Assembly (NCBI RefSeq): GCF_000428525.1
Contig: NZ_AUAC01000003.1
Location: forward strand, 682,001 to 746,000
Direction of reading: 5' to 3'
DNA: 64,000 bases
From: Hellea balneolensis DSM 19091
Lineage (GTDB): Bacteria > Pseudomonadota > Alphaproteobacteria > Caulobacterales > Maricaulaceae
Shown here in pieces: positions 54,047 through 62,629 of this stretch (the first letter of the stretch is position 1; every line of letters begins with the position of its first letter). The notes beneath the pieces were generated by a model. That model saw only the letters and a list, made by a program, of their open reading frames with translations. It searched no databases and was not told the origin of the DNA. Made by a program: the position numbers and the translations under genes.

Positions 54047-54757
54047 ATGAGTGTTTTGATGGTTGAGCTTAAGCATCTGACGATTAGTGATCGTTTAACT
54101 GCTTTTTCGAGAAGACATTCCCCAGGATTTGCCACAGTCAAGAACAGCATTGAGAAAGACGGTCTTCTTAATCCTCTTATTGTTATCAAACAAAAAGGTA
54201 GGTTTATTGTCGTTGATGGCAAGAAACGTCTTTTGGCGTTACGAGAATTAGCCAAAAGCAGTAAATTCCGCCGCGCACTCTACAAAATACCTTGTATCGT
54301 AGATTGTACGGCTGAAGTCGGGGCTGAGCCTACGCGTCCTGCTTTGATGACAGGCCCTGAACTAGTTCATAAGATTATACAGAGCGTTGGACGCGGAATG
54401 TCTAGAGCGATGTTAGCGCAACGTTATGAGTGTAGTGCCTCTGTTATCGAAGATGCTCTCTCACTGCGTAACTTAAATCCAAGGTTATTGAAGGCTTTCA
54501 ATAATGGGTCTTTGACACTCGAGCAGTCCGCAGCATTTGCCACAATTGATAACCCAAATGCTCAGTGGACTTTACTCTTGCAGTTAGGGCCGTCTGTTTC
54601 CAATGCGGATATCATTTCCGCCATAAAATCTGGGGAGGCCGTTTTGGACCTTCCTTGCGGTGAGGTCATCATTTTACCAAGCCGAAATTCACGCAAACCT
54701 AAACTGAATCTTGACAATGCAAAGCGGCGCAGACGCCTTAAGATTGTTGCTGCCTGA
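54047..54757 (+). CDS. ParB/RepB-like protein
   Basis: A 236-residue protein. Residues 10-65 form a ParB-like N-terminal domain (VKNSIEKDGLLNPLIVIKQ, RFIVVDGKKRLLALREL), with DGKKR where ParB has the arginine-rich CTP-binding box. Residues 105-165 form a helix-turn-helix (MSRAMLAQRYECSASVIEDA) and a RepB-like segment (FNNGSLTLEQSAAFATI). No ParA gene is beside it, so chromosomal or plasmid partitioning is doubtful; a regulatory or nucleoid role is possible. The ATG at 54047 is preferred over a TTG at 53993 because CGGAGA precedes it. Confidence 0.75.
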   Translation: MSVLMVELKHLTISDRLTAFSRRHSPGFATVKNSIEKDGLLNPLIVIKQKGRFIVVDGKKRLLALRELAKSSKFRRALYKIPCIVDCTAEVGAEPTRPALMTGPELVHKIIQSVGRGMSRAMLAQRYECSASVIEDALSLRNLNPRLLKAFNNGSLTLEQSAAFATIDNPNAQWTLLLQLGPSVSNADIISAIKSGEAVLDLPCGEVIILPSRNSRKPKLNLDNAKRRRRLKIVAA

Positions 54758-54870
54758 TAACCCACTTCCCTATTATCAGACTTATTGTCAGATATACCAT
54801 GTTATAGTGCCTCCCAGTCTATAACAGGTCTTATCAAGGCCGGAGCTTTTCCCCGCTCCGGCCTTTTTTT
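54754..54870 (+). ncRNA. Candidate small RNA with two C-rich-loop hairpins (alpha-r14-like)
   Basis: Three hairpins in a row. SL1: CTGATAA (54754-54760) with TTATCAG (54773-54779), loop CCCACTTCCCTA. SL2: TGTTATAG (54800-54807) with CTATAACA (54819-54826), loop TGCCTCCCAGT. SL3: the intrinsic terminator. Two loops with CU-rich anti-Shine-Dalgarno sequence before a terminator is the plan of alphaproteobacterial sRNAs carrying CCUCC-type motifs. SL1 begins inside the ParB-like stop codon, so the RNA could be derived from that 3' end or have its own promoter within the gene. Confidence 0.55.
54836..54870 (+). terminator. Intrinsic terminator
   Basis: AAGGCCGGAGC (54836-54846) pairs perfectly with GCTCCGGCCTT (54855-54865) around an eight-base loop TTTTCCCC, and the second arm runs into an uninterrupted T-run to 54870. 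It ends the ParB-like transcript and the candidate small RNA. Confidence 0.9.
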
Positions 54871-55006
54871 ATTCGGCGATTATAAAGTATCCCTATTCGG
54901 CCTCCGCAATACGCTTTAAATTGCTTTAAACTTAACTCATTGCCCGCCAATAACCATTTCAACTTTCTTACCTTGAGTTTCGGTTCCCTTACACTATTTA
55001 CATCTC

Positions 55007-55999
55007 ATGTCGTTTGCTTCGCAACATTTCAAAGTCTCCGTTGCACCTATGATGGATTGGACGGATCGGCATTGCCGTTGGTTTCATCGGCGGCTCTCCG
55101 CCCGCGCTTTGCTTTATACCGAGATGGTTGTCGCCGATGCGATTATTCATGGGGATAAGGATTTTTTGATTGCTTATAATCCAGAGGAGCATCCTGTGGC
55201 GCTGCAAATTGGGGGGAGTGACCCCGTTAAGCTGGCCGCTGCGTCTAAGATTGGTGAGGGGTTTGGCTATGACGAGATTAATATCAATATTGGCTGTCCG
55301 AGTGACCGCGTACAGTCGGGGCGTTTCGGGGCGTGCTTGATGGCTGAGCCTGATCTGGTGGCGGCCTGTTATAGCGCTATGGCCGAAGCGGTTGATGTGC
55401 CCGTAACGGTGAAATGCCGATTAGGGATTGATGATCAAAATCTGGATGAGACCTTGCCAGACTTTATCGAGAAAGTTTCAGCGGCAGGGGCGAGCCATTT
55501 TATCATTCATGCGCGTAAGGCGTGGCTAAAGGGCCTCTCGCCCAAAGAGAACCGCGATGTGCCGCCGCTAGATTACGGCTTGGTTCACGCCATGAAAGCG
55601 CGCTATCCGCATTTAGAGATTTGTCTTAATGGCGGTATTAAAACCATTGCGAAGGCCAAGGCCGCATCCGCAGGTCTGGATGGTGTTATGCTTGGCCGCG
55701 CGGCCTATCACAATCCTTGGATTTTAACTGAAATTGATAAACAGTTTTACGAAGAGGCTCACTTTACAGAGTCGCGCGAAAATATTGTTCAGGACCTTAT
55801 CGAATATGCAAAACGTAAACAGGATGAGGATCGCTCCACAAAAGCACTCATTCGGCACATTATGGGACTCTATGCGGGGCAGCCAGGTGCAAGGCTCTGG
55901 CGACGAACTTTAAGCGAAGGTATTTCTTCCGGAGAAAAACCGTCTGATATCATCCGTTTGGCGGCGAAGGTTATGGCGCAGTTAAAGCTTGCGGCTTAG
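55007..55999 (+). CDS. dusA: tRNA-dihydrouridine(20/20a) synthase
   Basis: A 330-residue FMN-dependent Dus enzyme: VAPMMDWTDRHCRWFHRRLS, NINIGCPSDRVQSGRFGACL with the catalytic Cys in RFGACLM, VTVKCRLGIDD, and NGGIKT. Reduces uridines 20 and 20a of tRNA with NADPH. Length and RFGA motif fit DusA rather than DusB. Its TAG overlaps the GTG of the permease gene by one base. Confidence 0.92.
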   Translation: MSFASQHFKVSVAPMMDWTDRHCRWFHRRLSARALLYTEMVVADAIIHGDKDFLIAYNPEEHPVALQIGGSDPVKLAAASKIGEGFGYDEININIGCPSDRVQSGRFGACLMAEPDLVAACYSAMAEAVDVPVTVKCRLGIDDQNLDETLPDFIEKVSAAGASHFIIHARKAWLKGLSPKENRDVPPLDYGLVHAMKARYPHLEICLNGGIKTIAKAKAASAGLDGVMLGRAAYHNPWILTEIDKQFYEEAHFTESRENIVQDLIEYAKRKQDEDRSTKALIRHIMGLYAGQPGARLWRRTLSEGISSGEKPSDIIRLAAKVMAQLKLAA

Positions 56000-56841
56000 T
56001 GGCTGAGCTTCTCACATATTGGCCTTTAATGATTACATTATGTTGCGTTGGAGCCGTGGCGGGGCTGACGTCTGGGCTATTTGGTATAGGCGGCGGATCG
56101 GTTATGGTGCCAGTTTTGTTTTTTGCCTTTATATCTCTGGGCGTACCAGAAGACGTGGTCATGCATTGCGCTGTAGCGACATCTTCCTCTGTGATTATTG
56201 TCAACGCCATAAGGTCCGTCAGAAGCCACCATAAACACGGGGCCGTAGAGTGGGATTTGCTATGGCCGAATAATCCGTTTTTTTCTTATGGAGTTTGGAT
56301 TGGCCTTGGGGCTTTTCTAGGCGCCATTTGGCTTGCGCCGCGTTTATCAGGGGCGAGCTTGATATTAATATTTGCCGCTGTGGGCAGCCTTGTGGCGCTG
56401 AAATTTATATTTGGGCAACCGGACTGGAAGTTTCGCGATAGCGTTCCCGGCGGCGCGGCGCGGCCTGTTGTGGGCGGCAGTGTAGGGGCGCTTTCAGCCA
56501 TTATGGGGATAGGCGGCGGGTCTCTAACTGTGCCTCTTATGAATATGTGCGGTATTCCTATTCACCGCGCCATTGGAACTGCTTCGGGCTTTGGCTTGGC
56601 TATCGCGCTTCCGGCAACCCTTGGATTTATCGTGTCAGGCATGGGGGCAGAAGGCCGGCCCGCATTTTCACTTGGATATGTAAATTTATTAGGCTTTGCT
56701 GTGATTGCGGCTGTTGCGTTTTTAACGATACCTTTCGGGGCAAAACTTGCCCATGGTATGAGCCAGAAAAAGCTAAAAATGGTATTCGGAATTTGCTTAT
56801 TGCTAGTCGCCCTCAATATGGCGCGCAAGGCTCTGATTTAA
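55999..56841 (+). CDS. TauE/SafE-family permease
   Basis: A 280-residue protein with eight or so membrane helices in two repeats, each with the family glycine motif: GLTSGLFGIGGGSVMVPVL near residue 25 and GALSAIMGIGGGSLTVPLMN near residue 170. Family members move sulfite, sulfonates or other organic anions across the inner membrane. GTG start overlapping the dusA stop. Confidence 0.88.
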   Translation: MAELLTYWPLMITLCCVGAVAGLTSGLFGIGGGSVMVPVLFFAFISLGVPEDVVMHCAVATSSSVIIVNAIRSVRSHHKHGAVEWDLLWPNNPFFSYGVWIGLGAFLGAIWLAPRLSGASLILIFAAVGSLVALKFIFGQPDWKFRDSVPGGAARPVVGGSVGALSAIMGIGGGSLTVPLMNMCGIPIHRAIGTASGFGLAIALPATLGFIVSGMGAEGRPAFSLGYVNLLGFAVIAAVAFLTIPFGAKLAHGMSQKKLKMVFGICLLLVALNMARKALI

Positions 56842-56853
56842 AAAGGTTCTGAT

Positions 56854-57423
56854 TTAAAGCCTTAAAAGCAGCGCGCTTGGGGTGGCCTCAACTTTTTGCA
56901 ATTGCCCTAAATATGTCATTCCGAGTAGTGATGTTTCGAGACCTTCAGGGACAACGAGTGCTTCAATATTTCTAAGGGTTATTGAACCTACGGATACAGT
57001 TTTTAATGTCACACGCGCCGCCATATTTCGACCACCCGCTGTACGAATGGGGACATTATAATTCAGCTCATTTAGGCGAAGTCCCGCTCTTTGGGCATCT
57101 TCTTTTGTTAAAGCTATAGCAGAGGCCCCTGTATCAATCAGAAACCGAACATAGCCGCTATTGACGGTAGCATCGGTCCAGAATTGACCATCGCGTTGTG
57201 ATTTAGGGATAGACACAACGCTGCCTTGATTGAGCTGGACCCTGGGCATTTCTGGTTCAGGGGCGATGACGTCCTGAATAACGGGCGCAGGGTGTTCGAT
57301 ACCTGCTATTGAATATATCTTATCTCGATGCTGAAACGCTAAAACTGTCCCAACAGCGATAACGCTTATAATCGCCGCATCTCTAAGAATCGTGTTTGCC
57401 ATGACATTTTTATAGCGCATCAA
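56854..57423 (-). CDS. Membrane-anchored retropepsin-like aspartic protease
   Basis: A 189-residue clan AA protein: one N-terminal membrane helix (IISVIAVGTVLAFQ), a proline-rich linker, then the single-domain aspartic protease with the catalytic motif FLIDTGASAIALT and the second hydrophobic-hydrophobic-Gly segment TSLLGMTYLGQL. Such proteins act as dimers in the periplasm; substrate unknown. An alternative start at 57402 would shorten it by seven residues. Converges on the permease gene. Confidence 0.83.
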   Translation of the reverse strand: MMRYKNVMANTILRDAAIISVIAVGTVLAFQHRDKIYSIAGIEHPAPVIQDVIAPEPEMPRVQLNQGSVVSIPKSQRDGQFWTDATVNSGYVRFLIDTGASAIALTKEDAQRAGLRLNELNYNVPIRTAGGRNMAARVTLKTVSVGSITLRNIEALVVPEGLETSLLGMTYLGQLQKVEATPSALLLRL

Positions 57424-57470
57424 GGTTTTTAAGGCTTTAAAAATTTTATATTTCTCCTTAGGAAATCTTT

Positions 57471-58445
57471 ATGACCTCCGGACGCCCTTTTGATGATATT
57501 CGTGCTCTCACGAACTCTATGCCTCAATCAGATGAAGGGGCCTGTGATCACGTTCGGCACGTGATAGAGAATTTCGGCGCCTATCTAAGCCCTCTGGGGC
57601 GAAATACTCGTTACGCAAAATGGCTTGCAGGTTGGCAAGGCAAAGCACCATCAATCGACAGACCTCTTATCGCTGTATTTGCAGGTTCTCATGGCGTTGC
57701 GAAACATGTCTTTGGCGGCGATGTTATTCCAAGAGCCCAAGCTCGTGTTAAAAGTATGACAGAAGGCGCAGCGGGTGTGCGGGGTATCTCATCTTCCTTA
57801 CAGGCGGCTTTCAAGGTCTATGAGCTAGGGATCGAATATCCGGCCGCAGATTTTACGGATGAGCCGTCTTTGACAGAAAAAGATTGCGCGGCGGCTATAG
57901 CCTTCGGCATGGAAGTTGTTGCAGAAGGCGCGGATATCATTGCGCTAGGAAATGCTGGCTTTGGAACGGCAACCGCCGCAGCGGCTATTGCTTTGGGGCT
58001 TTATGGCGGGACCGCAGAATATTGGGCGGGCGGTGAAGGCGAGGCCGCAAGCTCACGTATTAACGCGGTCGCGCAGGGAGCTACTCTTCATAAAAACCTA
58101 CTCTCGGATCCACTGGAAGTTCTACGCTGTTTTGGAGGACGGGACATTGCTGGAATGGTAGGGGCTATTTTGGCCGCGAGGCATCAAGCTATTCCGATAA
58201 TTCTAGACGGGTATGTCGTTTGTGCCGCAGCGGCCGTTTTGCATAAGCTGGATCCCAACTCAATTGCCCATTGTATGGCGGGTCATGTCACAGCTGAACC
58301 AGCTCACAGAGCTCTGCTCGACCGCATGGGCTTGGAGCCTATGCATGATATGGGTATTGGTATTGGCGACGGGACGGGGGCTGCATTTGCTCTGGGCAGC
58401 TTACGTTCAACATGCCAAGCGTTGGCGACGTTAAAAACAGCCTGA
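57471..58445 (+). CDS. cobT: CobT-like phosphoribosyltransferase with altered catalytic residues
   Basis: A 324-residue homologue of nicotinate-nucleotide-dimethylbenzimidazole phosphoribosyltransferase, which makes alpha-ribazole phosphate for cobalamin. Family segments VFAGSHGVAKHV, LDGYVVCAAAAVLHK and MGIGIGDGTGAAFAL are present. However the Glu of the GEMGIGNTT motif is N161 (LGNAGFGTAT), and the catalytic base Glu of the LGEGTGA motif is D300 (IGDGTGA). Activity or base choice may be changed. A stop and 42 bases separate it from the next gene. Confidence 0.8.
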   Translation: MTSGRPFDDIRALTNSMPQSDEGACDHVRHVIENFGAYLSPLGRNTRYAKWLAGWQGKAPSIDRPLIAVFAGSHGVAKHVFGGDVIPRAQARVKSMTEGAAGVRGISSSLQAAFKVYELGIEYPAADFTDEPSLTEKDCAAAIAFGMEVVAEGADIIALGNAGFGTATAAAAIALGLYGGTAEYWAGGEGEAASSRINAVAQGATLHKNLLSDPLEVLRCFGGRDIAGMVGAILAARHQAIPIILDGYVVCAAAAVLHKLDPNSIAHCMAGHVTAEPAHRALLDRMGLEPMHDMGIGIGDGTGAAFALGSLRSTCQALATLKTA

Positions 58446-58487
58446 TTTTAGAAGAAATTACCTGCCATTCCGTCCTAAAGGTCAGTT

Positions 58488-59531
58488 ATGTCTATATTTT
58501 CTCACCCTGATTTTGATGATCACGACGGCGTCTATAGTTTCTCAGACGCCAAGAGTGGCCTGAGATGTTTTATTGCCGTACATAATACCAATCGCGGACC
58601 TGCCAGTGGCGGCACAAGGTTTTGGAATTATGTTGATGACGGCGAGGCTTTGACAGACGTGCTGCGTCTATCCCGTGCCATGAGTTATAAAAATGCGATG
58701 GCCGAAATTCCCTTAGGAGGCGGAAAGGGTGTTATCCTTAAGCCTCAGGGTGACTTTGATAGAGAGACCTTATTTGCGGCCTACGGTAGAGCCGTTGAAA
58801 AAGTTGGCGGGCAATATATCACCGCAGAAGATGTTGGAGTGTCCCCCAACGATATGCGTACGATTAAAACGCAAACCGATTTTGTGGCAGGGCTTGATGA
58901 TGGAGATGCCGCCTCAGGCGATCCGTCTCCGCACACAGCGGATGGTATTTTCCGCGGCCTAGAGGTGGCGGTGAAACATAAGCTAGGCGTCGAAGGTGTT
59001 GGCGGCCTGATTGTCGCCGTGCAGGGACTTGGCCATGTCGGATATAATTTAGCGCGGCGTTTAAAGGCATCTGGTGCACAATTAATCGTGGCAGACATCA
59101 ATGAAACCGTGACGCGGCGTGCGGCCACTGAGTTGAAGGCGAAAGTTGTTTCGATTGAAGAGATACATGCCCAAGAAGCAGATATATTTGCGCCCTGTGC
59201 ACTTGGCGGCGCCATAAATGCTGACAGTATAGATGACATTCAAGCTTATATCGTAGGAGGGGCAGCGAATAATCAGCTAAAAACGCCCGAAATGGGAGCA
59301 GAGCTTCAGAAGCGTGATATCCTTTATTGTCCGGATTATGTTTTGAATGCCGGCGGCATCATAAATGTGGCCTCAGAAGTCTCAGGCACTTATGATTATG
59401 ATTGGGTGGACGGAAAACTTGAGGGACTTCGCGTCACGTTAAAAGAGGTTTTTGATCGTTCTGCAAGCTCTGGGCGACCCACAAATGAAATTGCCGATGA
59501 AATGGCTCGCGAGCGCTTAAAACCGTCATAA
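58488..59531 (+). CDS. Leu/Val/Phe-type amino acid dehydrogenase
   Basis: A 347-residue enzyme of the Glu/Leu/Phe/Val dehydrogenase family, of the short leucine/valine type: NRGPASGGTRFW, KNAMAEIPLGGGKGVILKPQ with the catalytic lysine, ITAEDVGVSPNDM, the NAD motif VQGLGHVGYNLARRL, and IVGGAANNQL. It catalyses reversible oxidative deamination of branched-chain or aromatic amino acids with NAD. Confidence 0.88.
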   Translation: MSIFSHPDFDDHDGVYSFSDAKSGLRCFIAVHNTNRGPASGGTRFWNYVDDGEALTDVLRLSRAMSYKNAMAEIPLGGGKGVILKPQGDFDRETLFAAYGRAVEKVGGQYITAEDVGVSPNDMRTIKTQTDFVAGLDDGDAASGDPSPHTADGIFRGLEVAVKHKLGVEGVGGLIVAVQGLGHVGYNLARRLKASGAQLIVADINETVTRRAATELKAKVVSIEEIHAQEADIFAPCALGGAINADSIDDIQAYIVGGAANNQLKTPEMGAELQKRDILYCPDYVLNAGGIINVASEVSGTYDYDWVDGKLEGLRVTLKEVFDRSASSGRPTNEIADEMARERLKPS

Positions 59532-59596
59532 AATTGTTACAAAATGTATCAACTCGTGAAAATAGTTCTGTTTTTACTGTGTTAGGCTTACCTTTA

Positions 59597-59621
59597 CTTA
59601 TTAGGTTAATACACTAATAAG
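59597..59621. terminator. AT-rich hairpin, possible terminator or operator
   Basis: CTTATTAG (59597-59604) and CTAATAAG (59614-59621) form a perfect eight-base dyad with a nine-base loop, followed by ACTTTTTGT. The stem is weak for a terminator. It could end the dehydrogenase transcript or be a regulator site for the ceramide operon that starts 77 bases later. Confidence 0.4.
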
Positions 59622-59697
59622 ACTTTTTGTTAGTGCGTGGCTATCTCCAGATAAAAGACCATGCGCTAGAAGCGGGACCAAAAATAAGGCAAGAATA

Positions 59698-61449
59698 ATG
59701 AGCCACCCTACGCCCACTCAACGTGGCCAAGATATCCGACATGCTGACTTTGACACACTTTGCGCCGCGCTTGATTACGCCGCGACCTGTAACACAGGCT
59801 TTAACTACTTTGATGGTAAAGCTAATTTAAAGACAGCTTTACCCTATTCAGAGCTTCGAGAAAAAGCTGTCGCGCTTGCTAAGCGCCTTGTGCCTTTTGC
59901 AGAGAAGAATTCACGTATTGGCCTTGCAGCTGTTTCTACGCCTGATTTCGCTGTGATGTTTATGGCTTGCCAATATGCGGGGCTGGTACCTGCGCCACTG
60001 CCATTGCCTGTGACGTTGGGCGGGCGAAGCTCTTATGAGCGCCAATTACAACGAATGGCGGATACAGGTGATTTTCACGCCTTGTTTTGCCCAAGCTCGA
60101 TGGAACCCATCATGAGCTCTGCGCTTAATGATCAAGCCATACCTGTGATGACATTTGAAGATGTAAATGGGCTCCCTCAGGGTGAAATTTTACGCCCATT
60201 TATGGCGGATGACCTCTGTTATATTCAATACTCCTCAGGGTCTTCAAGCTCCCCTAAAGGTATTATCGGAACGCAATCTTCAGTCTCTGCAAATTGTCAT
60301 GGCATTACAAAACACGGTATGGACATGACTGATGATGACCGGGGGACAAGCTGGCTTCCGCTTTATCATGATATGGGCCTGATTGGGTTTATGTTGGCCC
60401 CCCTCATGAGCCAGATGACAGTTGACTATATTGATCCGCAAGACTTTACGCGCCGTCCAATTACATGGCTTCAATTAATTAGTAATCATAAAGCGACGCT
60501 CTCTTATTCGCCGACATTTGGATATGAGCTATGTGTGCGTCGATGGCGTGATGACCGTGAGCTTGATCTATCGACTTGGCGCGCGGCGGGTATTGGCGGC
60601 GACATGGTACGACCTGAACCGCTTACCGAGTTTCAAGAGCTATTTGGAAAAATGGGCTTTGCAGACGGGGCGTTTAAGCCAAGTTACGGTTTGGCCGAGA
60701 CTACTTTAGCAGCGACCTTTGCGCCAACAGGCCAAGGCCTTTTAAAGCACACGATCGATATGGAACGCTATGAGCGTACATCCGAAGCGGTTGAAGCCAC
60801 AGCGTTTACTAAGCCGGAACATAAACGTACATTTGTAGCCTGCGGACTTGTCTTGCCCGACCATAAAATCGAAATTCGCGATTTTGATAATAATGTTCTA
60901 AGCGGAAACCAGGTTGGGCGTATCTGCTTAAAAGGCCCGAGTGTTTCGCCTGGATATTTTCAGAATACCCAGGCCACAGAAGCCGCATTTTCAGCAGATG
61001 GTTGGCTTGATACAGGTGATTTAGGGTATTGGCTTGAAGATCAGTTAGTTGTCACAGGACGTTTCAAAGACCTGATACTCTGGCATGGCCGCAACATCTG
61101 GCCACAAGATATTGAATGGGCCGCTCAAGCGGCCGCCCCACATCGCTGCGGGCGCGCATGTGCTTTCGCGATTGGCGGGGCAGGGGATGAGAAAGAAGTC
61201 ATGCTCTTGCTCGAATGCCGTACGCGCGATCCAAAATTACTCGATGAGATTTATAAAGCGGTCATGGCGGCTATCCGGCTCGAAGTTGGCGTGCCTGTAA
61301 AATTACAGTTGGTGCCGCGTGGCACGATGATTATTACATCATCGGGTAAATTATCTCGTGCGCGTGTTAAGGACAAATATGTCAAAGGCGCGATATTGGA
61401 CCTTCAGGCTGACAGCCCTGTAACCGTTGTGAGTTCTGAAACCGCCTAA
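59698..61449 (+). CDS. Acyl-ACP/fatty acyl-AMP ligase of the ceramide operon
   Basis: A 583-residue ANL ligase of the fatty acyl-AMP ligase type: YSSGSSSSPKGIIGTQ, SWLPLYHDMGLIGFML, SYGLAETTLAATF and GWLDTGDLGYWLEDQLVVTG are characteristic, and the terminal lysine region is ITSSGKLSRARV. It would load a fatty acid onto the acyl carrier protein encoded two genes on. The gene set and order match the Caulobacter sphingolipid genes (CC_1165 to CC_1162), where the ligase supplies acyl-ACP to serine palmitoyltransferase. Confidence 0.85.
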   Translation: MSHPTPTQRGQDIRHADFDTLCAALDYAATCNTGFNYFDGKANLKTALPYSELREKAVALAKRLVPFAEKNSRIGLAAVSTPDFAVMFMACQYAGLVPAPLPLPVTLGGRSSYERQLQRMADTGDFHALFCPSSMEPIMSSALNDQAIPVMTFEDVNGLPQGEILRPFMADDLCYIQYSSGSSSSPKGIIGTQSSVSANCHGITKHGMDMTDDDRGTSWLPLYHDMGLIGFMLAPLMSQMTVDYIDPQDFTRRPITWLQLISNHKATLSYSPTFGYELCVRRWRDDRELDLSTWRAAGIGGDMVRPEPLTEFQELFGKMGFADGAFKPSYGLAETTLAATFAPTGQGLLKHTIDMERYERTSEAVEATAFTKPEHKRTFVACGLVLPDHKIEIRDFDNNVLSGNQVGRICLKGPSVSPGYFQNTQATEAAFSADGWLDTGDLGYWLEDQLVVTGRFKDLILWHGRNIWPQDIEWAAQAAAPHRCGRACAFAIGGAGDEKEVMLLLECRTRDPKLLDEIYKAVMAAIRLEVGVPVKLQLVPRGTMIITSSGKLSRARVKDKYVKGAILDLQADSPVTVVSSETA

Positions 61450-61453
61450 GGCT

Positions 61454-62368
61454 GTGACCGCTGTGAGCCCTCTTATAGCCGTAACTGGCGGGACGGGATT
61501 TATTGGCCGTCATATGGTTAAGGCTTTACTGGCCGCGGGATATCGTGTCAGGGCCCTTGCCAGAACACCGTCTAAGCTCTCTGATTTAACCCATGATAAT
61601 CTTCATATCTTTCAGGGACGTCTTGGAAGCGATGATATGGCTCTTATTGAGGGCGCTGATGTTGTCTTACATATGGCAGGTCTTATTAAGGCTCGAACTG
61701 AACGTGATATTATGTCTGTCAACCGAGATGCGGCCGGAGATATCGCCGCATCCGCTCAGGCCGCAAATGTAAAGCGTTTTATACTGCTCTCCTCTCAGAC
61801 TGCTGCTCAGCCTCAGCTTTCAGATTATGCGAAGTCAAAACATGCCGGAGAGGAGGCTGTCAAAACAGCTTATATAGGTAAGCTTGCAATTATCCGTGCT
61901 CCTGCCGTTTTTGGGCCAGGTGATGAGGCGACGAAACCGTTCTTTGACTTTATTGCCAAAGGCCGCCTTCCTGTTGCGGGCGGCCCTGATTGGCGCGCGC
62001 GAAAAATGGCGATGGTATTTGCAGCTGATCTTGCGCGAGATATAGTGAATCGCGCGATTTCAGGCGGTTATGACGGGCAAATAGTTACGCCTTGTACGAT
62101 ACCTGCTTTAACGTGGGAGCAATTCGCGCAAGATGCAGGGCAAGCTCTCGGAATAGCCGTTAAAGTCACGCCTATTCCTCTGCCTATGATTAAAGCCGCC
62201 GCCGGCCTAACATCCGTGACATCGCGCCTCTTTGGGGTAGGGCACTTGACACTAGGCAAGCTTCGGGAGTTCCTTTATGAAGATTGGTCAAGTCAGGACG
62301 TGATTCAAAACGCGACCCCTTTTATCGAAGCCCTGCGTATAACAGCAGCGTCCTATGAGAAAGAATAA
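61454..62368 (+). CDS. cerR: CerR-like NAD(P)-dependent reductase (epimerase fold)
   Basis: A 304-residue extended SDR: AVTGGTGFIGRHMVKALLAA at the start, LHMAGLIKARTERD, SSQTAAQPQLSDYAKSKHAG with the Tyr/Lys pair, and IIRAPAVFGPGDEATKPFF. In Caulobacter the equivalent gene, CerR, reduces the keto group of the ceramide intermediate. GTG start five bases after the ligase stop (another GTG nine bases on is also possible). The symbol rests on gene order. Confidence 0.83.
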   Translation: MTAVSPLIAVTGGTGFIGRHMVKALLAAGYRVRALARTPSKLSDLTHDNLHIFQGRLGSDDMALIEGADVVLHMAGLIKARTERDIMSVNRDAAGDIAASAQAANVKRFILLSSQTAAQPQLSDYAKSKHAGEEAVKTAYIGKLAIIRAPAVFGPGDEATKPFFDFIAKGRLPVAGGPDWRARKMAMVFAADLARDIVNRAISGGYDGQIVTPCTIPALTWEQFAQDAGQALGIAVKVTPIPLPMIKAAAGLTSVTSRLFGVGHLTLGKLREFLYEDWSSQDVIQNATPFIEALRITAASYEKE

Positions 62369-62369
62369 C

Positions 62370-62621
62370 ATGTCAAAGCCTACCCGCGAGGAAATCTATG
62401 ATAAGATTTGCGAGCTCTTAAAGCCTTATAATCCTAAGAACCGCCCCATTGAGATGAGCAGCGGTATTATGTCAGATCTCGAGGTTGACTCTGTGGCGGT
62501 TTTCGATCTCGTTATGGGGCTCGAAGACCACTATGATATCTCTATTCCTATGGAGATGGTGTCCGATATCAAAACCGTTGGAGAGCTCACCACGGCCATT
62601 ACAGAACTTACAAGCAAATAG
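62370..62621 (+). CDS. Acyl carrier protein for sphingolipid synthesis
   Basis: An 83-residue ACP; the phosphopantetheine serine is S41 in DLEVDSVAVFDL. It is acidic and has the four-helix ACP pattern. Specialised partner of the ligase before it and the serine palmitoyltransferase after it, as in Caulobacter. The longer frame start is rejected because it overlaps the reductase gene. Confidence 0.88.
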   Translation: MSKPTREEIYDKICELLKPYNPKNRPIEMSSGIMSDLEVDSVAVFDLVMGLEDHYDISIPMEMVSDIKTVGELTTAITELTSK

Positions 62622-62629
62622 GCGAGACG

